Counted from the stretch's first letter, positions 1 to 9,304 are shown. The stretch: 64,000 nucleotides of DNA from Steroidobacter gossypii (GCF_016801985.1 NZ_JAEVLS010000009.1:62001-126000); one strand, 5' to 3'. Notes: generated by a model not told the origin, from the sequence alone. Made by a program: numbers and translations.

Positions 1-652
1 CATCGTCACTCCCAGGACTTCGGGGATTGAGAAGCTCGAAGAATTGGGCCGCGTGACGCGGTTTGCGCCGACTGAAGCCGATGCATTGGCGGGCTGGCCC
101 GGAGCGATCCAGTCCGTCGACGGTTCCCTCGTGAACTACGGGCGACTGGAGACCAGCGGAGTCGATGTTGATCTGTCGTATCGAACAGCGAGCAAACGGG
201 GACAACTACAGTTTGCGCTTTCCGCCACGTGGGTGGATGAATATGCCTCTCAGGACCTGGGTCCAGTGCAGCGATCAGATCGAGTGGGCATCGCGAGTTT
301 GGACGGCACGATTCCAGAATGGCGCTTCGTAGGGTCGCTGATATGGGAAGGAAAAGCTTCGGGTGCATCCACCACAGCGACCTTCACGCCGAGCTATTGG
401 GATGCTGACGCGAGCGGCGCTCTGAATCGGCGATTACCCTCACGTACGATCATCGATATGCAGGCCTGGGTAGAACCCGGCCGGCTCTACGAGTCAGAAG
501 CTCTCGATGGATTGAGGCTGACTGTCGGGGCACTGAACTTGTTGAATGAAGCTGTGGACTTCGCCAACGTGGGCGGATCGCTCGGCCACGATATATCGCA
601 AGGAGATCTAAGGCAGCGGTTCGCGTACTTGCGAATAACGAAGTCCTTCTAG
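1..652 (+). CDS. TonB-dependent receptor, C-terminal part (cut by window start)
   Basis: This is the last roughly 216 residues of an outer-membrane TonB-dependent receptor beta-barrel. The reading frame is open from base 2, so the start lies outside the window. It ends in YLRITKSF, the terminal-Phe barrel strand typical of outer-membrane proteins. It is a paralogue of the complete receptor at 18243-21305: both share TSGxD, SATWVxE, RxGxAS, STT, RRLPSR, a QA-containing strand and SQGxL-RFxYLRxTKxF in the same order. The gene converges on the lasso-type precursor at 715-861, with a strong hairpin between them. The ligand is unknown. By analogy with the second locus, uptake or sensing of the mature peptide is an inference. 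Confidence 0.9.
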   Translation, partial: IVTPRTSGIEKLEELGRVTRFAPTEADALAGWPGAIQSVDGSLVNYGRLETSGVDVDLSYRTASKRGQLQFALSATWVDEYASQDLGPVQRSDRVGIASLDGTIPEWRFVGSLIWEGKASGASTTATFTPSYWDADASGALNRRLPSRTIIDMQAWVEPGRLYESEALDGLRLTVGALNLLNEAVDFANVGGSLGHDISQGDLRQRFAYLRITKSF

Positions 653-667
653 TCTAGGGATCTGGCA

Positions 668-691
668 GAGGGCCCATTCGCTCGGGCCCTC
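668..691. terminator. Hairpin between convergent receptor and precursor genes
   Basis: A perfect 8-bp stem (GAGGGCCC / GGGCCCTC) with an 8-nt loop lies 15 bases after the receptor stop and 23 bases past the precursor stop on the other strand. On the plus strand it is followed by a T-rich stretch (TTAGGTTATTTTA). It probably ends transcription from both sides. Confidence 0.7.
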
Positions 692-714
692 AGTTAGGTT
701 ATTTTACTTCAACA

Positions 715-861
715 TCAGATGCCGGCATAGGTCCACGAGACGTGGTTGTCCTTGATGTCATGGATCGGATGGGGTTGCTTCGTCTCGACCATCGCATCGC
801 CCAAATCGATCATTTTCACGCCGTCGTCCTCAACCTCTCTCGCCGCGATATTCTCATTCAT
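715..861 (-). CDS. Lasso-type RiPP precursor peptide 1 (48 aa)
   Basis: A 48-residue precursor peptide. The leader ends MIDLGDAMVETKQ, which matches the proteobacterial lasso leader pattern (DLG-x-A-x-x-ET-x, Thr at the second last leader position). By that rule the core is QPHPIHDIKDNHVSWTYAGI (20 aa), with Gln instead of Gly at position 1 and Asp at positions 7 and 10. The same leader end and the same Q-to-D spacing occur in precursor 2 at 24305-24439. The start is an ATG with TGAGG placed eight bases upstream. No cyclase or leader peptidase lies next to it, so processing would have to use the enzymes at 21310-23916 or genes left of the window. The family call rests on the leader match and on those genes; the product has not been shown. 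Confidence 0.8.
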   Translation of the reverse strand: MNENIAAREVEDDGVKMIDLGDAMVETKQPHPIHDIKDNHVSWTYAGI

Positions 862-1269
862 GACGTATACCTCAGAGCGGTTCAGACGTCCTCCTGCCAG
901 CGGGTAACCTGCGCTTCCTAATGGTTAACGGCAATGCGATTTCCCCTGGGGATGAAAAACGTCGGTTAGGTGATCAGTAAGAGGGGTTAAGTTCAATTCA
1001 TTGTCCGGTCAATGTGAGCAGAGACCGAGAGATCACAAGAACCTTGGTGCTTGGTTCGCCCTTGGTGGTCCGTAGCGGGCCTCATGGAAGAGGTCCGCTG
1101 CGTATCTTGCGAACGGAGCGCCGGAAAAAATGGGGTGCAGCCTCTCAGGGATGACGGGCTGCAAGCTCCGTTGCGGGCGGCCTGAGAATCTTCACGTTTG
1201 TGAGGACCTACCACTCGGTAGGATTTCTGCGGAAACGCCGAGTCTTAAATTCCATCGGCCAGCGGCGGG
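862..1269. other. Intergenic region upstream of precursor 1
   Basis: No convincing gene is seen here. On the minus strand it holds the ribosome-binding site of precursor 1 and the conserved GCAGGAGGAC element (888-897), and it should hold the precursor promoter. A small hairpin (CCTACC/GGTAGG, 1207-1222) lies just past the end of the response-regulator gene and could be its terminator, though no T-run follows. Confidence 0.5.
888..897 (-). promoter_or_regulatory. Shared element upstream of precursor 1
   Basis: GCAGGAGGAC, read on the minus strand, ends 26 bases before the precursor 1 ATG. The same ten bases lie 25 bases before the ATG of precursor 2 (24465-24474), although the surrounding sequence is not well conserved. 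It could be an mRNA leader element, a second Shine-Dalgarno-like site or a protein-binding site. Confidence 0.45.
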
Positions 1270-2055
1270 CTACATCTGTCGGAACAGGTGCAGATAAGTC
1301 CTGCTCACCGGCAGCACTTCGCTGCGGCCTTTGAGATGAAGCTCCGCGGTTTCGTTCGCGCCGCGAGTGACGTGATCGATCGCGTTGAGGTTCACGACCA
1401 CGGAGCGATGAACCTGCGCGAAGCGTGAAGCATCCAACTGGCCGATGATGTCTTTGAGGGGCGTGCGGATCACGGCTTCGCGAGGCTGCTGTGCGTCGTC
1501 ACGCCAGGCGACAACGGTGTACTTCTCATCGGAGCGGAGGAAGTCGATGTCCTCGACGGGAATCAAGCGCACGGTTTGCCCGATGGAGGCGCGGACCCAG
1601 CGCAGAGGAGAGGACGAAGGAGCGGGGCGCAGGCGGGCCGCGAGTTGTTCCAGCAGCTCTTCGGTGTTGAGCGCTGGTTGAGCTGCGCTAAGGCGCTCTT
1701 GCAGCCGGGCCACGGTATCGGCGAGGCGTCGGGGCTCGACGGGTTTCACCAGATAGTCGAGCACGCCCTGTGAGAATGCCTGGACCGCGTATTGATCGTA
1801 GGCCGTGACGAACACCAGATGAGCGCGACGACCGATGTGCTGGGCGACCTCGATGCCCGTGACGCCAGGCATGTGCACGTCGAGAAAACAGATCGCCGGA
1901 TGCAGCGCTTCGAACTTATCGATGGCCTCGCGGCCATTGCGCGCTTGCGCGACCACGTGGAGCGCCGGCCATGCTTGCGCGAGCATGCGCTCCAGTGCGT
2001 CTCGCAGCAGCGGCTCGTCGTCGGCGATCAGGGCCGTAGGGCGCTGGGGGCTCAT
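1270..2055 (-). CDS. LytTR-family response regulator
   Basis: A 261-residue DNA-binding response regulator. The N-terminal receiver domain (about 1-125) has the acidic pocket ADDE, the phospho-acceptor Asp in CFLDVHMPG, a conserved Thr in FVTAYD and the Lys in YLVKPVE. A LytTR DNA-binding domain fills about 155-261 (RSDEKYTVV, RTPLKDI, FAQVHRSVVVNL, LPVSRTY). Its ATG overlaps the stop of the kinase gene (ATGA), so the two are translationally coupled. It presumably acts with that kinase; the target genes are not visible. Confidence 0.92.
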   Translation of the reverse strand: MSPQRPTALIADDEPLLRDALERMLAQAWPALHVVAQARNGREAIDKFEALHPAICFLDVHMPGVTGIEVAQHIGRRAHLVFVTAYDQYAVQAFSQGVLDYLVKPVEPRRLADTVARLQERLSAAQPALNTEELLEQLAARLRPAPSSSPLRWVRASIGQTVRLIPVEDIDFLRSDEKYTVVAWRDDAQQPREAVIRTPLKDIIGQLDASRFAQVHRSVVVNLNAIDHVTRGANETAELHLKGRSEVLPVSRTYLHLFRQM

Positions 2056-3131
2056 GCACGCCTCTCACGCGCGGGCAGATCGATCTCGGCGCACACGCCA
2101 TGCGGCTCGACTTCCATCAGCCGTAGCTGAGCATCGCCGCCAAAGTTCAGTTGCAGTCGCTCGCGCAAGGTCGACAGGCCCGTGCCCAAGCCTTGACTGG
2201 TGGCGTGCAGACCGACGCCGGTGTCTCGCACGCGAATCAAACAACGATCATTGCGGTGAACGACTTCGATATCGATGCGGCCGCCTTCCTCGCTCGGATC
2301 GATGCCATGCCTCACTGCATTCTCGACCAGCGTGAGCAGCGTCATCGGCGGACACTGCAGGTTCCGCGCTGTTTGATCGACGTTCAAAGTGAACTGCAGG
2401 CGATCCGGCATGCGCATCTGCATGAGCTCCAGGTACGCATGCACCAGCTCTAGTTCATCGCCGAAGGTGGTGGTCGACTCGTGCAGACGTGGCACGGCGG
2501 CGCGCAGGTAGGCAACGAGGCTGGCCAGCACCTTGGAAGCTTGCGGCGATCCTGCATCGACCAGCGCTTGGATATTGGCCAGCGTATTGAACAGGAAATG
2601 AGGCTCGACCTGCGCTTGCAGCAGTCGCATGCGAGCATCGAGCGCCTGGCGTTCGAGCTCGCTCTTCTCGAGCTCAAACGCAAGCGCCTGCTCGCGCGCG
2701 AACGTGTCGCGCTGTTTCAACATCGCGCCGACGGCGATCCAGGGCGCGAACAGCAAACCGGTGACGGTGAGCATCGCGTAGCCCATCGTTCGCTTTTCTT
2801 CTGTGGCGATCCGGGTGTTGCCACCGGTGGTGAGCCAGTATGCGAATAGTGCGCTGAACGGAATGATGGCGGCCACGCCGATGACTTGCAGCGCCGAGCG
2901 GGAGAGCCATCGCGGCAGCCGTCGAGGCCACTGCTCGAACAGGCCGAAGACCAGCATGGCCGAAAACCCGACCAGCACCGCGCGTGACACGACGATGATG
3001 GTGGCCGTCTCACTGAGCAGGCCGAGGAACAGTCCAAACAGCACCGAGACGGTGAGCGTGAAGCGCAAGCGCCGCCACCCCAGCATCAACGCCAGGCCGT
3101 GCGGCTTCGAGGGCAATGCGGCGGCGGTCAT
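2052..3131 (-). CDS. LytS/YehU-type membrane sensor histidine kinase
   Basis: A membrane sensor kinase of the His_kinase (PF06580) family. The first roughly 140 residues hold several hydrophobic segments. A linker predicted as coiled coil (EQALAFELEKSELERQALD) leads to the phospho-acceptor motif VEPHFLFNTL, and a C-terminal HATPase domain has the N-box VENAVRHG and glycine boxes DTGVGL and GTGLSTLRERL. The chosen start is the ATG at 3131; an upstream non-ATG start (3182) would add 17 residues that look unlike a signal or membrane segment. The signal sensed is unknown. Confidence 0.88.
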   Translation of the reverse strand: MTAAALPSKPHGLALMLGWRRLRFTLTVSVLFGLFLGLLSETATIIVVSRAVLVGFSAMLVFGLFEQWPRRLPRWLSRSALQVIGVAAIIPFSALFAYWLTTGGNTRIATEEKRTMGYAMLTVTGLLFAPWIAVGAMLKQRDTFAREQALAFELEKSELERQALDARMRLLQAQVEPHFLFNTLANIQALVDAGSPQASKVLASLVAYLRAAVPRLHESTTTFGDELELVHAYLELMQMRMPDRLQFTLNVDQTARNLQCPPMTLLTLVENAVRHGIDPSEEGGRIDIEVVHRNDRCLIRVRDTGVGLHATSQGLGTGLSTLRERLQLNFGGDAQLRLMEVEPHGVCAEIDLPARERRA

Positions 3132-3329
3132 GAGTGGACTATAGACGAATGCCGCGAGGCTGCCTGCGCGGCGGCCGACCAACGGACTCGCCCGGCCGTC
3201 TTTCGTCCGCCTGAAACGTGCCTGGGTGGCGATTCGCCGCGGTTCGTCGCATGCTTATCTCGTGCATGTGTGGGCTCGTCATAGTAGCGCCCGGTCCTTC
3301 AGGGCGCAGACATACAGGGAGTCCGAACC

Positions 3330-4445
3330 ATGACGCTGACAAGAAAAATCCTGGTCATCGGTCTGGCGGTGATTGCCGTTGCGGTGACATCGCTGGCCGT
3401 TGCATTGAGCTACACGGCCCCTTGCCCGGCAGCGCAGACGCCTCCGGCCGGCGCCGACGGCATGAAGGCCATCATGCAGCGCTGTTATGGACCGCCGACG
3501 GTGCTCAAGCTGGAAACCATCGCCAGGCCGTCGCCAGAGCCCGATCAGATTCTCGTCAAGGTCCACGCCGCCGCGGTCAATCCGCTGGACTGGCATTCGG
3601 TGCGCGGCGAGCCCTACATCATGCGCTTGTCATCGGGCATCGGGACGCCGAGCGATGTGAGCGCGGGCGTGGATTTCGCAGGGACCGTCGAGGCGGTCGG
3701 CAGGGACGTGAGCCGATTCAAAGTCGGGGATGCGGTATTCGGCGCCCGCGGTGGCGCGCTCGCCGAATATGTCGTGGTTCGTGAAAGCAGGTCAGTCGTG
3801 CACAAGCCGGAGAATCTGTCGTTCGAGCAGGCGGCGGCCATGCCGATTGCGGCGATCACGGCGCTACAGGCGCTGAGAGACAAGGGCAAGCTTCAGCCCG
3901 GGCACAAGGTGTTGATCAACGGCGCATCTGGCGGCGTCGGTACGTTCGCAGTGCAGATTGCGAAAGCGCTTGGCGCGGAGGTCACGGGTGTTTGCAGCAC
4001 ACGGAACATCGAACTCGTGCGCTCGTTGGGCGCCGATCGCGTCATCGACTACACGCAACAGAATTTCACCGAAGGCGGCGAGCGCTACGACTTGATTCTG
4101 GACAATGTCGGCAATCATTCATTTCTGAAGGTGCGGCGCGTGCTGAAGCCTCGAGGCACGATCGTGATCGTCGGCGGACAGAGCGATGAGCCGTTTCTTG
4201 GGCCCATGGTCCAGTTCATTGAAGGCATGGCGGTCTCGCCGTTCATCAGCCAGGAGATCGTGGGCTTCATTGCGCACATGAACTCGAGCGATCTGCAGGC
4301 GCTCGCGAACCTGGCGCGCGAGGGCAAGCTGACGCCCGTGATCGATCGGCGCTATCCCCTGGATCAGGCAGCCGAGGCCATCGCGTATCTGGAGCAGGGG
4401 CGGGCGCGGGGCAAGGTGGTCGTGACGATGCTCGATCAACAGTGA
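3330..4445 (+). CDS. Membrane-anchored quinone oxidoreductase-like MDR protein
   Basis: A 371-residue medium-chain dehydrogenase/reductase of the NADPH:quinone-reductase type. It has the catalytic-domain pattern AAAVNPLDWHSVRGE, GVDFAGTVEAVG and GDAVFGA, then a Rossmann nucleotide site INGASGGVGTFAVQIAKALGAEVTGV. The Cys/His zinc ligands of alcohol dehydrogenases are absent, as expected for this subfamily. Unusually, a hydrophobic segment (about residues 5-28) precedes the enzyme domain, which begins near residue 46. It is either a membrane anchor or a signal peptide. The start is ATG. The gene diverges from the kinase gene across a 200-base gap. Confidence 0.85.
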   Translation: MTLTRKILVIGLAVIAVAVTSLAVALSYTAPCPAAQTPPAGADGMKAIMQRCYGPPTVLKLETIARPSPEPDQILVKVHAAAVNPLDWHSVRGEPYIMRLSSGIGTPSDVSAGVDFAGTVEAVGRDVSRFKVGDAVFGARGGALAEYVVVRESRSVVHKPENLSFEQAAAMPIAAITALQALRDKGKLQPGHKVLINGASGGVGTFAVQIAKALGAEVTGVCSTRNIELVRSLGADRVIDYTQQNFTEGGERYDLILDNVGNHSFLKVRRVLKPRGTIVIVGGQSDEPFLGPMVQFIEGMAVSPFISQEIVGFIAHMNSSDLQALANLAREGKLTPVIDRRYPLDQAAEAIAYLEQGRARGKVVVTMLDQQ

Positions 4446-4559
4446 GCCATCAAATATCAGGACCGGCGCGCGAGTATTTCGATCCCCGAGATTTTTCTGC
4501 GCGGGCGCGCAGTGTAGAGTTCACTGCGGTTCAAGTTGTGCCCGCTTCGAGAGAATCAA

Positions 4560-7500
4560 TTGCTCAATCTCGGCCACGCGATTCAGCTCAGCGCGTCGGA
4601 TCTGGTGGGCTACCTCAACTGCCATCACCTGACCCATCTCGACACGCTGGTCGCCACCGGCGCTCTGGCGAAGCCCCAGCTCTGGGACCCGTCGCTAGAG
4701 ACGCTGTGGGAGAGAGGTGCGGCGCACGAGCGGGCTTATGTTGAACACCTGCGCGCACGAGGCTCGAATGTCGTTGCGATCGAAGGCATCGGCGTCGCCC
4801 CCGCGCAGGTTGAGCAGACGTTGGCGGCAATGCGCGCGGGCGCCGAAGTCATCGTCCAGGGCGCGTTTCTGCGAGGCTCGTGGAGCGGTCGAGCCGACGT
4901 GCTGATACGCGTGCCGCTGCCAAGCGCACTCGGCGACTGGTCTTATGAAGTCGTGGATACGAAGCTTGCGCGCGAGACCAAGGGCGGCACCGTGCTGCAG
5001 CTGTGCTTGTACTCGGATTTGCTCGCGACCGCTCAAGGTCGCCAGCCCGAGCAGATGCACGTGGTGATTCCGGGCTGCGGGTTCGAGCCGGTGAGCTACA
5101 GAGTCGCAGCCTACGCGGCTTACTATCGGCACGTGCGCACGGCGCTCGAGGACTCGCTGAAGACGCAGATCCCGGAAGCAACGTACCCGCATCCGAAGGA
5201 ACATTGCGATATCTGTCGTTGGCGAAGTGAATGCGACGCCAGGCGTCGACGCGACGATCATCTGTGTTTGGTCGCGGGGATCTCGGCATCGCAGATCGGC
5301 GAGCTGAACCGGCACGACGTGAGGACGCTTGCGGATCTCGCGCGCTTGCCGCTGCCTATGCCGTGGAAGCCGGAGCGAGGCTTGCCGCAATCCTACGAAC
5401 GAACTCGCGAGCAAGCGCGCGTTCAATGGGAAGCTCGGAAGGCGGGGAAGCCGATCTATGAAACGTTGCCGCTCGCCCCGCAGGTCGGGCTGCAAAGGCT
5501 GCCGCAGCCCTCGCCTGGAGATATCTTCCTGGACCTCGAAGCCGATCCCTTCGTGGGCGAGGAGGGCCTCGAGTTTCTGTTTGGCTATGTGACCGCGCAT
5601 GCCAAGGACGCCGGCCGATATGTGGCTGAATGGGCTTTCTCGCGCAGCGAAGAGCGCGCGGCCTTCGAGCGCTTCGTGGATTTCGTCATGGCCCGCTGGG
5701 CGCAGCATCCGGGCATGCACATCTATCACTACGCGCCCTACGAGCCGAGTGCGTTGAAGCGCCTGATGGGCCGCTATGCCAGCCGCGAGAATGAAATCGA
5801 TCGGATGTTGCGAGCGTCGTTGTTCGTGGATCTATACGCGATTGCAAGGCAGAGCATTCGCGCCAGTGTCGAAAGCTACTCCATCAAGAACCTCGAGCCG
5901 TTCTACGACTTCCAGCGTCATGTGCCGCTGGTCGAGGTGAGAAGTGCGCTGTCGAAGCTGCAGGCGCGCCTGGAGTTGAACGATGCCGCCGCGATCACCG
6001 AAGAGAGCAAGGAGACGGTGCTCCACTACAACCGTGATGACTGCCTCTCCGCGCAACGCCTGCGGGATTGGCTGGAGAAGATTCGCGGAGAATTGATTGC
6101 GGGAGGCGCAGCCATCCCGCGTCCCGAGGCGGGTGATCCCGAGCCCACGCCGGAGTTGGATGAACGCCAGCGCCAGGTCGCCGCGCTCATCGAGCGTCTC
6201 ACAGCCGATGTGCCTGCTGACCGAAGTGAACGCACCGCTGAACAGCAGGCGCGTTGGATCCTTGCGTATTCGCTCGATTGGCATCGACGCGAATTGAAGT
6301 CCGCGTGGTGGGAGTTCTTCCGTCTCGCCGATCTCACCGCCGAGGACTTGCTGGAGGAGCGCTTCGGCATCGCGGGGCTCGAGTACGTGGGTGCGGTCGG
6401 CGGAACGGCGCGCGCACCCGTGCATCGCTATCGCTTTCCGCCGCAGGAGGTGGAATTGCGCGGTGGCGAGACGCTGCACCTGAGCGGCGAGCAGAGACTC
6501 GGAACGGTCGACGCCATTTCTTTTGAGGAGGGCGTCATCGATATCAAAAAGCGCGGTGACACCGCGTCAGTTCATCCGCAAGCGGCCTTTGCTCACGATC
6601 TGGTGCGCACCGATGTCATCGCGGATGCGCTGCTGCGACTTGGCGCGCACGTCGCAGAGAACGGCGTGGCGGGCGCCGGCGCCTACCAGGCTGCGCGGGA
6701 TCTGTTGCTCAAGTTGCCGCCGCGTCTTGATGGCGAGCCGCTGCAGTTGCCGAACGAAACTGCAACGCAAGCCGCCGTACGAATCGCAACCAAGCTCGAA
6801 AGCGGTGTATTGCCGATTCAAGGCCCGCCGGGCGCAGGCAAAACATTCACTGCCGCGCAAATGATTTGCGCGTTGGTCAAAGCAGGCAAGACGGTGGGGG
6901 TCACCGCCAACAGTCACAAGGTGATCCGCAATCTGCTTGACAAGGTCGTGGAGCTTGCCCATCGAACCGGCATCGAGGTGCGATGTTTGCAAAAGGTGGC
7001 GGACAAAGCCGAGGACGTGCCCGGCATTCGCTTCGAGACTGATAACGACAAGACGCTCGCCGCCATCGGCTCGTGTCAGGTGGTGGCCGGGACTGCATGG
7101 CTCTGGTCTCGCCCGGAGGCTATCGCCGTCGTCGACACGCTGTTCGTCGATGAAGCTGCGCAGATGTCACTCGCCAACGTGCTCGCGGTCTCGCAGGCCT
7201 GCCGCGCCCTGGTGTTGTTGGGCGATCCACAGCAGCTCGAGCAGCCCATTCAGGGCAGCCATCCCGAGGGCACCGACGTTTCAGCGCTCCAGCATGTGCT
7301 CGATGGCGCGCCGACCATTGGCAAGTCCCAGGGTTTGTTCCTTGAAGAAACCTGGCGGCTGCATCCGGAGATCTGCTCGTTCACATCGGAGATGTTCTAC
7401 GAAGGCAGGCTGCGCTGCCATGCCGGCCTCGGTGGACAACAGGTGCGATCCGAGGGGTGCATTCGCGGCGCCGGCCTGCGCTTCTTGCCAGTGCCGCATG

Positions 7501-7967
7501 AAGGCAATCAGAACTCGTCGATCGAGGAGGCGGAGGCGATCCAGCAACTGGTCGAGGGCACTCTGGCGTCGAAGGCCACATGGATCGATCGAGAGGGTCA
7601 GGTGCGTTCCGTGACGCTCGAGGACATTCTGATCATCGCGCCGTACAACTCGCAAGTCTTCGAGATCCAGCATCGCCTGCCGCACGCCCGCGTCGGCACG
7701 GTTGACAAGTTTCAGGGCCAGGAAGCCGCCATCGTGCTGTACTCCGTGACGACGTCCTCGCATACCGATGCGCCTCGCGGCATGGAGTTCCTGTACAGCT
7801 TGAATCGTCTCAACGTTGCCGTGTCGCGCGCCAAATGTTTGTGCGTGCTGGTCGCCGCGCCGGCCATTTTCGAGCCGGCCTGCACGACGCCGCGGCAAAT
7901 GGCGCTCGCCAATGCGTATTGTCGTTATCGCGAGCTCGCGAATGCTCTACAGATCACAGAGCGTTAG
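4560..7967 (+). CDS. TM0106-type RecB-like nuclease fused to RNase H-like exonuclease and SF1 helicase
   Basis: A DNA-processing enzyme of about 1135 residues. The N-terminal third resembles the TM0106/Cas4-like RecB nuclease family, with DTKLA as nuclease core and a C-x2-C-x5-C cluster (HCDICRWRSEC) that may bind an iron-sulfur cluster. The middle is an RNase H-fold exonuclease (FLDLEADPF, YHYAPYE, HYNRDDCLSAQRL). The C-terminal half is an SF1 helicase: Walker A QGPPGAGKTF, motif II FVDEAAQ, motif III LGDPQQLEQP, and later motifs TVDKFQGQE and NVAVSRAK. The TTG at 4560 has GAGAG about eight bases upstream; a GTG at 4536 is an alternative. It probably acts in DNA repair or recombination. Confidence 0.88.
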   Translation: MLNLGHAIQLSASDLVGYLNCHHLTHLDTLVATGALAKPQLWDPSLETLWERGAAHERAYVEHLRARGSNVVAIEGIGVAPAQVEQTLAAMRAGAEVIVQGAFLRGSWSGRADVLIRVPLPSALGDWSYEVVDTKLARETKGGTVLQLCLYSDLLATAQGRQPEQMHVVIPGCGFEPVSYRVAAYAAYYRHVRTALEDSLKTQIPEATYPHPKEHCDICRWRSECDARRRRDDHLCLVAGISASQIGELNRHDVRTLADLARLPLPMPWKPERGLPQSYERTREQARVQWEARKAGKPIYETLPLAPQVGLQRLPQPSPGDIFLDLEADPFVGEEGLEFLFGYVTAHAKDAGRYVAEWAFSRSEERAAFERFVDFVMARWAQHPGMHIYHYAPYEPSALKRLMGRYASRENEIDRMLRASLFVDLYAIARQSIRASVESYSIKNLEPFYDFQRHVPLVEVRSALSKLQARLELNDAAAITEESKETVLHYNRDDCLSAQRLRDWLEKIRGELIAGGAAIPRPEAGDPEPTPELDERQRQVAALIERLTADVPADRSERTAEQQARWILAYSLDWHRRELKSAWWEFFRLADLTAEDLLEERFGIAGLEYVGAVGGTARAPVHRYRFPPQEVELRGGETLHLSGEQRLGTVDAISFEEGVIDIKKRGDTASVHPQAAFAHDLVRTDVIADALLRLGAHVAENGVAGAGAYQAARDLLLKLPPRLDGEPLQLPNETATQAAVRIATKLESGVLPIQGPPGAGKTFTAAQMICALVKAGKTVGVTANSHKVIRNLLDKVVELAHRTGIEVRCLQKVADKAEDVPGIRFETDNDKTLAAIGSCQVVAGTAWLWSRPEAIAVVDTLFVDEAAQMSLANVLAVSQACRALVLLGDPQQLEQPIQGSHPEGTDVSALQHVLDGAPTIGKSQGLFLEETWRLHPEICSFTSEMFYEGRLRCHAGLGGQQVRSEGCIRGAGLRFLPVPHEGNQNSSIEEAEAIQQLVEGTLASKATWIDREGQVRSVTLEDILIIAPYNSQVFEIQHRLPHARVGTVDKFQGQEAAIVLYSVTTSSHTDAPRGMEFLYSLNRLNVAVSRAKCLCVLVAAPAIFEPACTTPRQMALANAYCRYRELANALQITER

Positions 7968-8037
7968 GTCTTTCGGTCAGTAATATCCGCGCCCGGCATC
8001 TGGCATACATAGCCAGTCTACAAATCGGGAGGCTGCC

Positions 8038-9294
8038 TTGGACTTCAATAAACTGTTGGCTCGCGCCAAAGCCATTCTTCTCGCTCCGAAGCAGGAGTGG
8101 CCGGTGATCGCTGGAGAGCCGACCACCGTCGCGGACCTCTACAAGGGCTACATCATTCCGCTCGCCGCGATTCCGGCGATCTTCGGCTTTTTGCAGATGA
8201 GCGTGATCGGCATGTCCATGCCGTTCGCAGGCACGGTGCGCATCGGCATCGGCACGGGCCTGACCACGATGATCGTCGGCTATGCGCTGGCGCTGGTCAT
8301 GGCCTATGTAATGGCATTGATCGTCGATGCGCTCGCGCCCACCTTCGGCGGTCAGAAGAGCAACATCCAGGCACTCAAAGTCGTCGCCTACGCGTACACG
8401 GCGAGCTGGCTCGCGGGCATCGCGCAGATCGTTCCGGGCCTGGGCATCCTGATCCTGCTGGCGGGCGGCCTCTACAGCATCTATCTGCTGTACCTCGGCT
8501 TGCCTCAGACCATGAAGTGCCCGCCCGAGAAGGCTGCGGGCTACACGGCGGTGGCCATCATCATCGCCATCGTGCTCGGCTTCGTGACTGCGGCGGTGGT
8601 CGGCAGCATCGCCGGCGTCGGCAGCATGATGGCCGGATCGAGCTACTCCAGCAGCGACGAGGATGTGCAGTTCGACGAGGACAGCCCGCTGGGCAAGATG
8701 CAGCAGTGGGGCAAGCAGATGGAGGAGGCCAACAAGAAGCTCGAAGCGGCTCAGCAGTCCGGCGATCAGGCCGCGCAGGAAGAGGCGCTGAAGGCGGTGT
8801 TTGGCGCGGCGATGAGCGGCGGTAGTGGCCAGGTCGAGTCGCTCGCGCCCGATCGTCTGAAAGCATTCGTGCCCGATCAGCTCGCAGGGCTGAAGCGCTC
8901 GAGCCTGTCGGCGGAGCGCAATGGCGCGATGGGTCTGCAGGTCTCCGAGGCCGCGGCGACCTACTCGGATGATTCCGGTCGCGAGATCAGGCTTGAAATC
9001 ACCGACGCGGGCTCGGCCAAGGGCCTGCTGGGCCTCGCCGGCTGGGCCGGGGTGGAAGGCGAGAAAGAAGCGGACGGCCGTTTCGAGAAGACCTACCGCA
9101 AGAACGGTCGGCTGATCCACGAAGAATGGGACAGCAACGATTCCAGCGGTGAGTACACCGTGGTGCTCGCCGATCGGTTCACCGTCAAAGTCCAGGGATC
9201 GGCTGGCAGTGTCGGCGAGTTGCGCGCCGCGGCCGAGCAGGTGGACCTGGATGAGTTGGCCGAACTGCGCGACGAAGGCGTGAAGAATCAATAG
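8038..9294 (+). CDS. Yip1-domain membrane protein
   Basis: A 418-residue protein whose first roughly 200 residues carry several membrane segments of the Yip1 (PF04893) family, starting DFNKLLARAKAILLAPKQEW, the usual beginning of bacterial members. A low-complexity Ser/Asp linker and a charged helix follow. The C-terminal half (about 265-418) is soluble, predicted beta-rich and not assigned to a family. The TTG start is preferred because GGGAGG lies five bases upstream. Its role is unknown. Confidence 0.8.
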   Translation: MDFNKLLARAKAILLAPKQEWPVIAGEPTTVADLYKGYIIPLAAIPAIFGFLQMSVIGMSMPFAGTVRIGIGTGLTTMIVGYALALVMAYVMALIVDALAPTFGGQKSNIQALKVVAYAYTASWLAGIAQIVPGLGILILLAGGLYSIYLLYLGLPQTMKCPPEKAAGYTAVAIIIAIVLGFVTAAVVGSIAGVGSMMAGSSYSSSDEDVQFDEDSPLGKMQQWGKQMEEANKKLEAAQQSGDQAAQEEALKAVFGAAMSGGSGQVESLAPDRLKAFVPDQLAGLKRSSLSAERNGAMGLQVSEAAATYSDDSGREIRLEITDAGSAKGLLGLAGWAGVEGEKEADGRFEKTYRKNGRLIHEEWDSNDSSGEYTVVLADRFTVKVQGSAGSVGELRAAAEQVDLDELAELRDEGVKNQ

Positions 9295-9304
9295 CTAATA
9301 CGCA

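Noticed and set aside
993-1214. Possible 73-codon minus-strand gene upstream of precursor 1
   Set aside because: It has no ribosome site or recognisable feature, and its composition resembles non-coding sequence.
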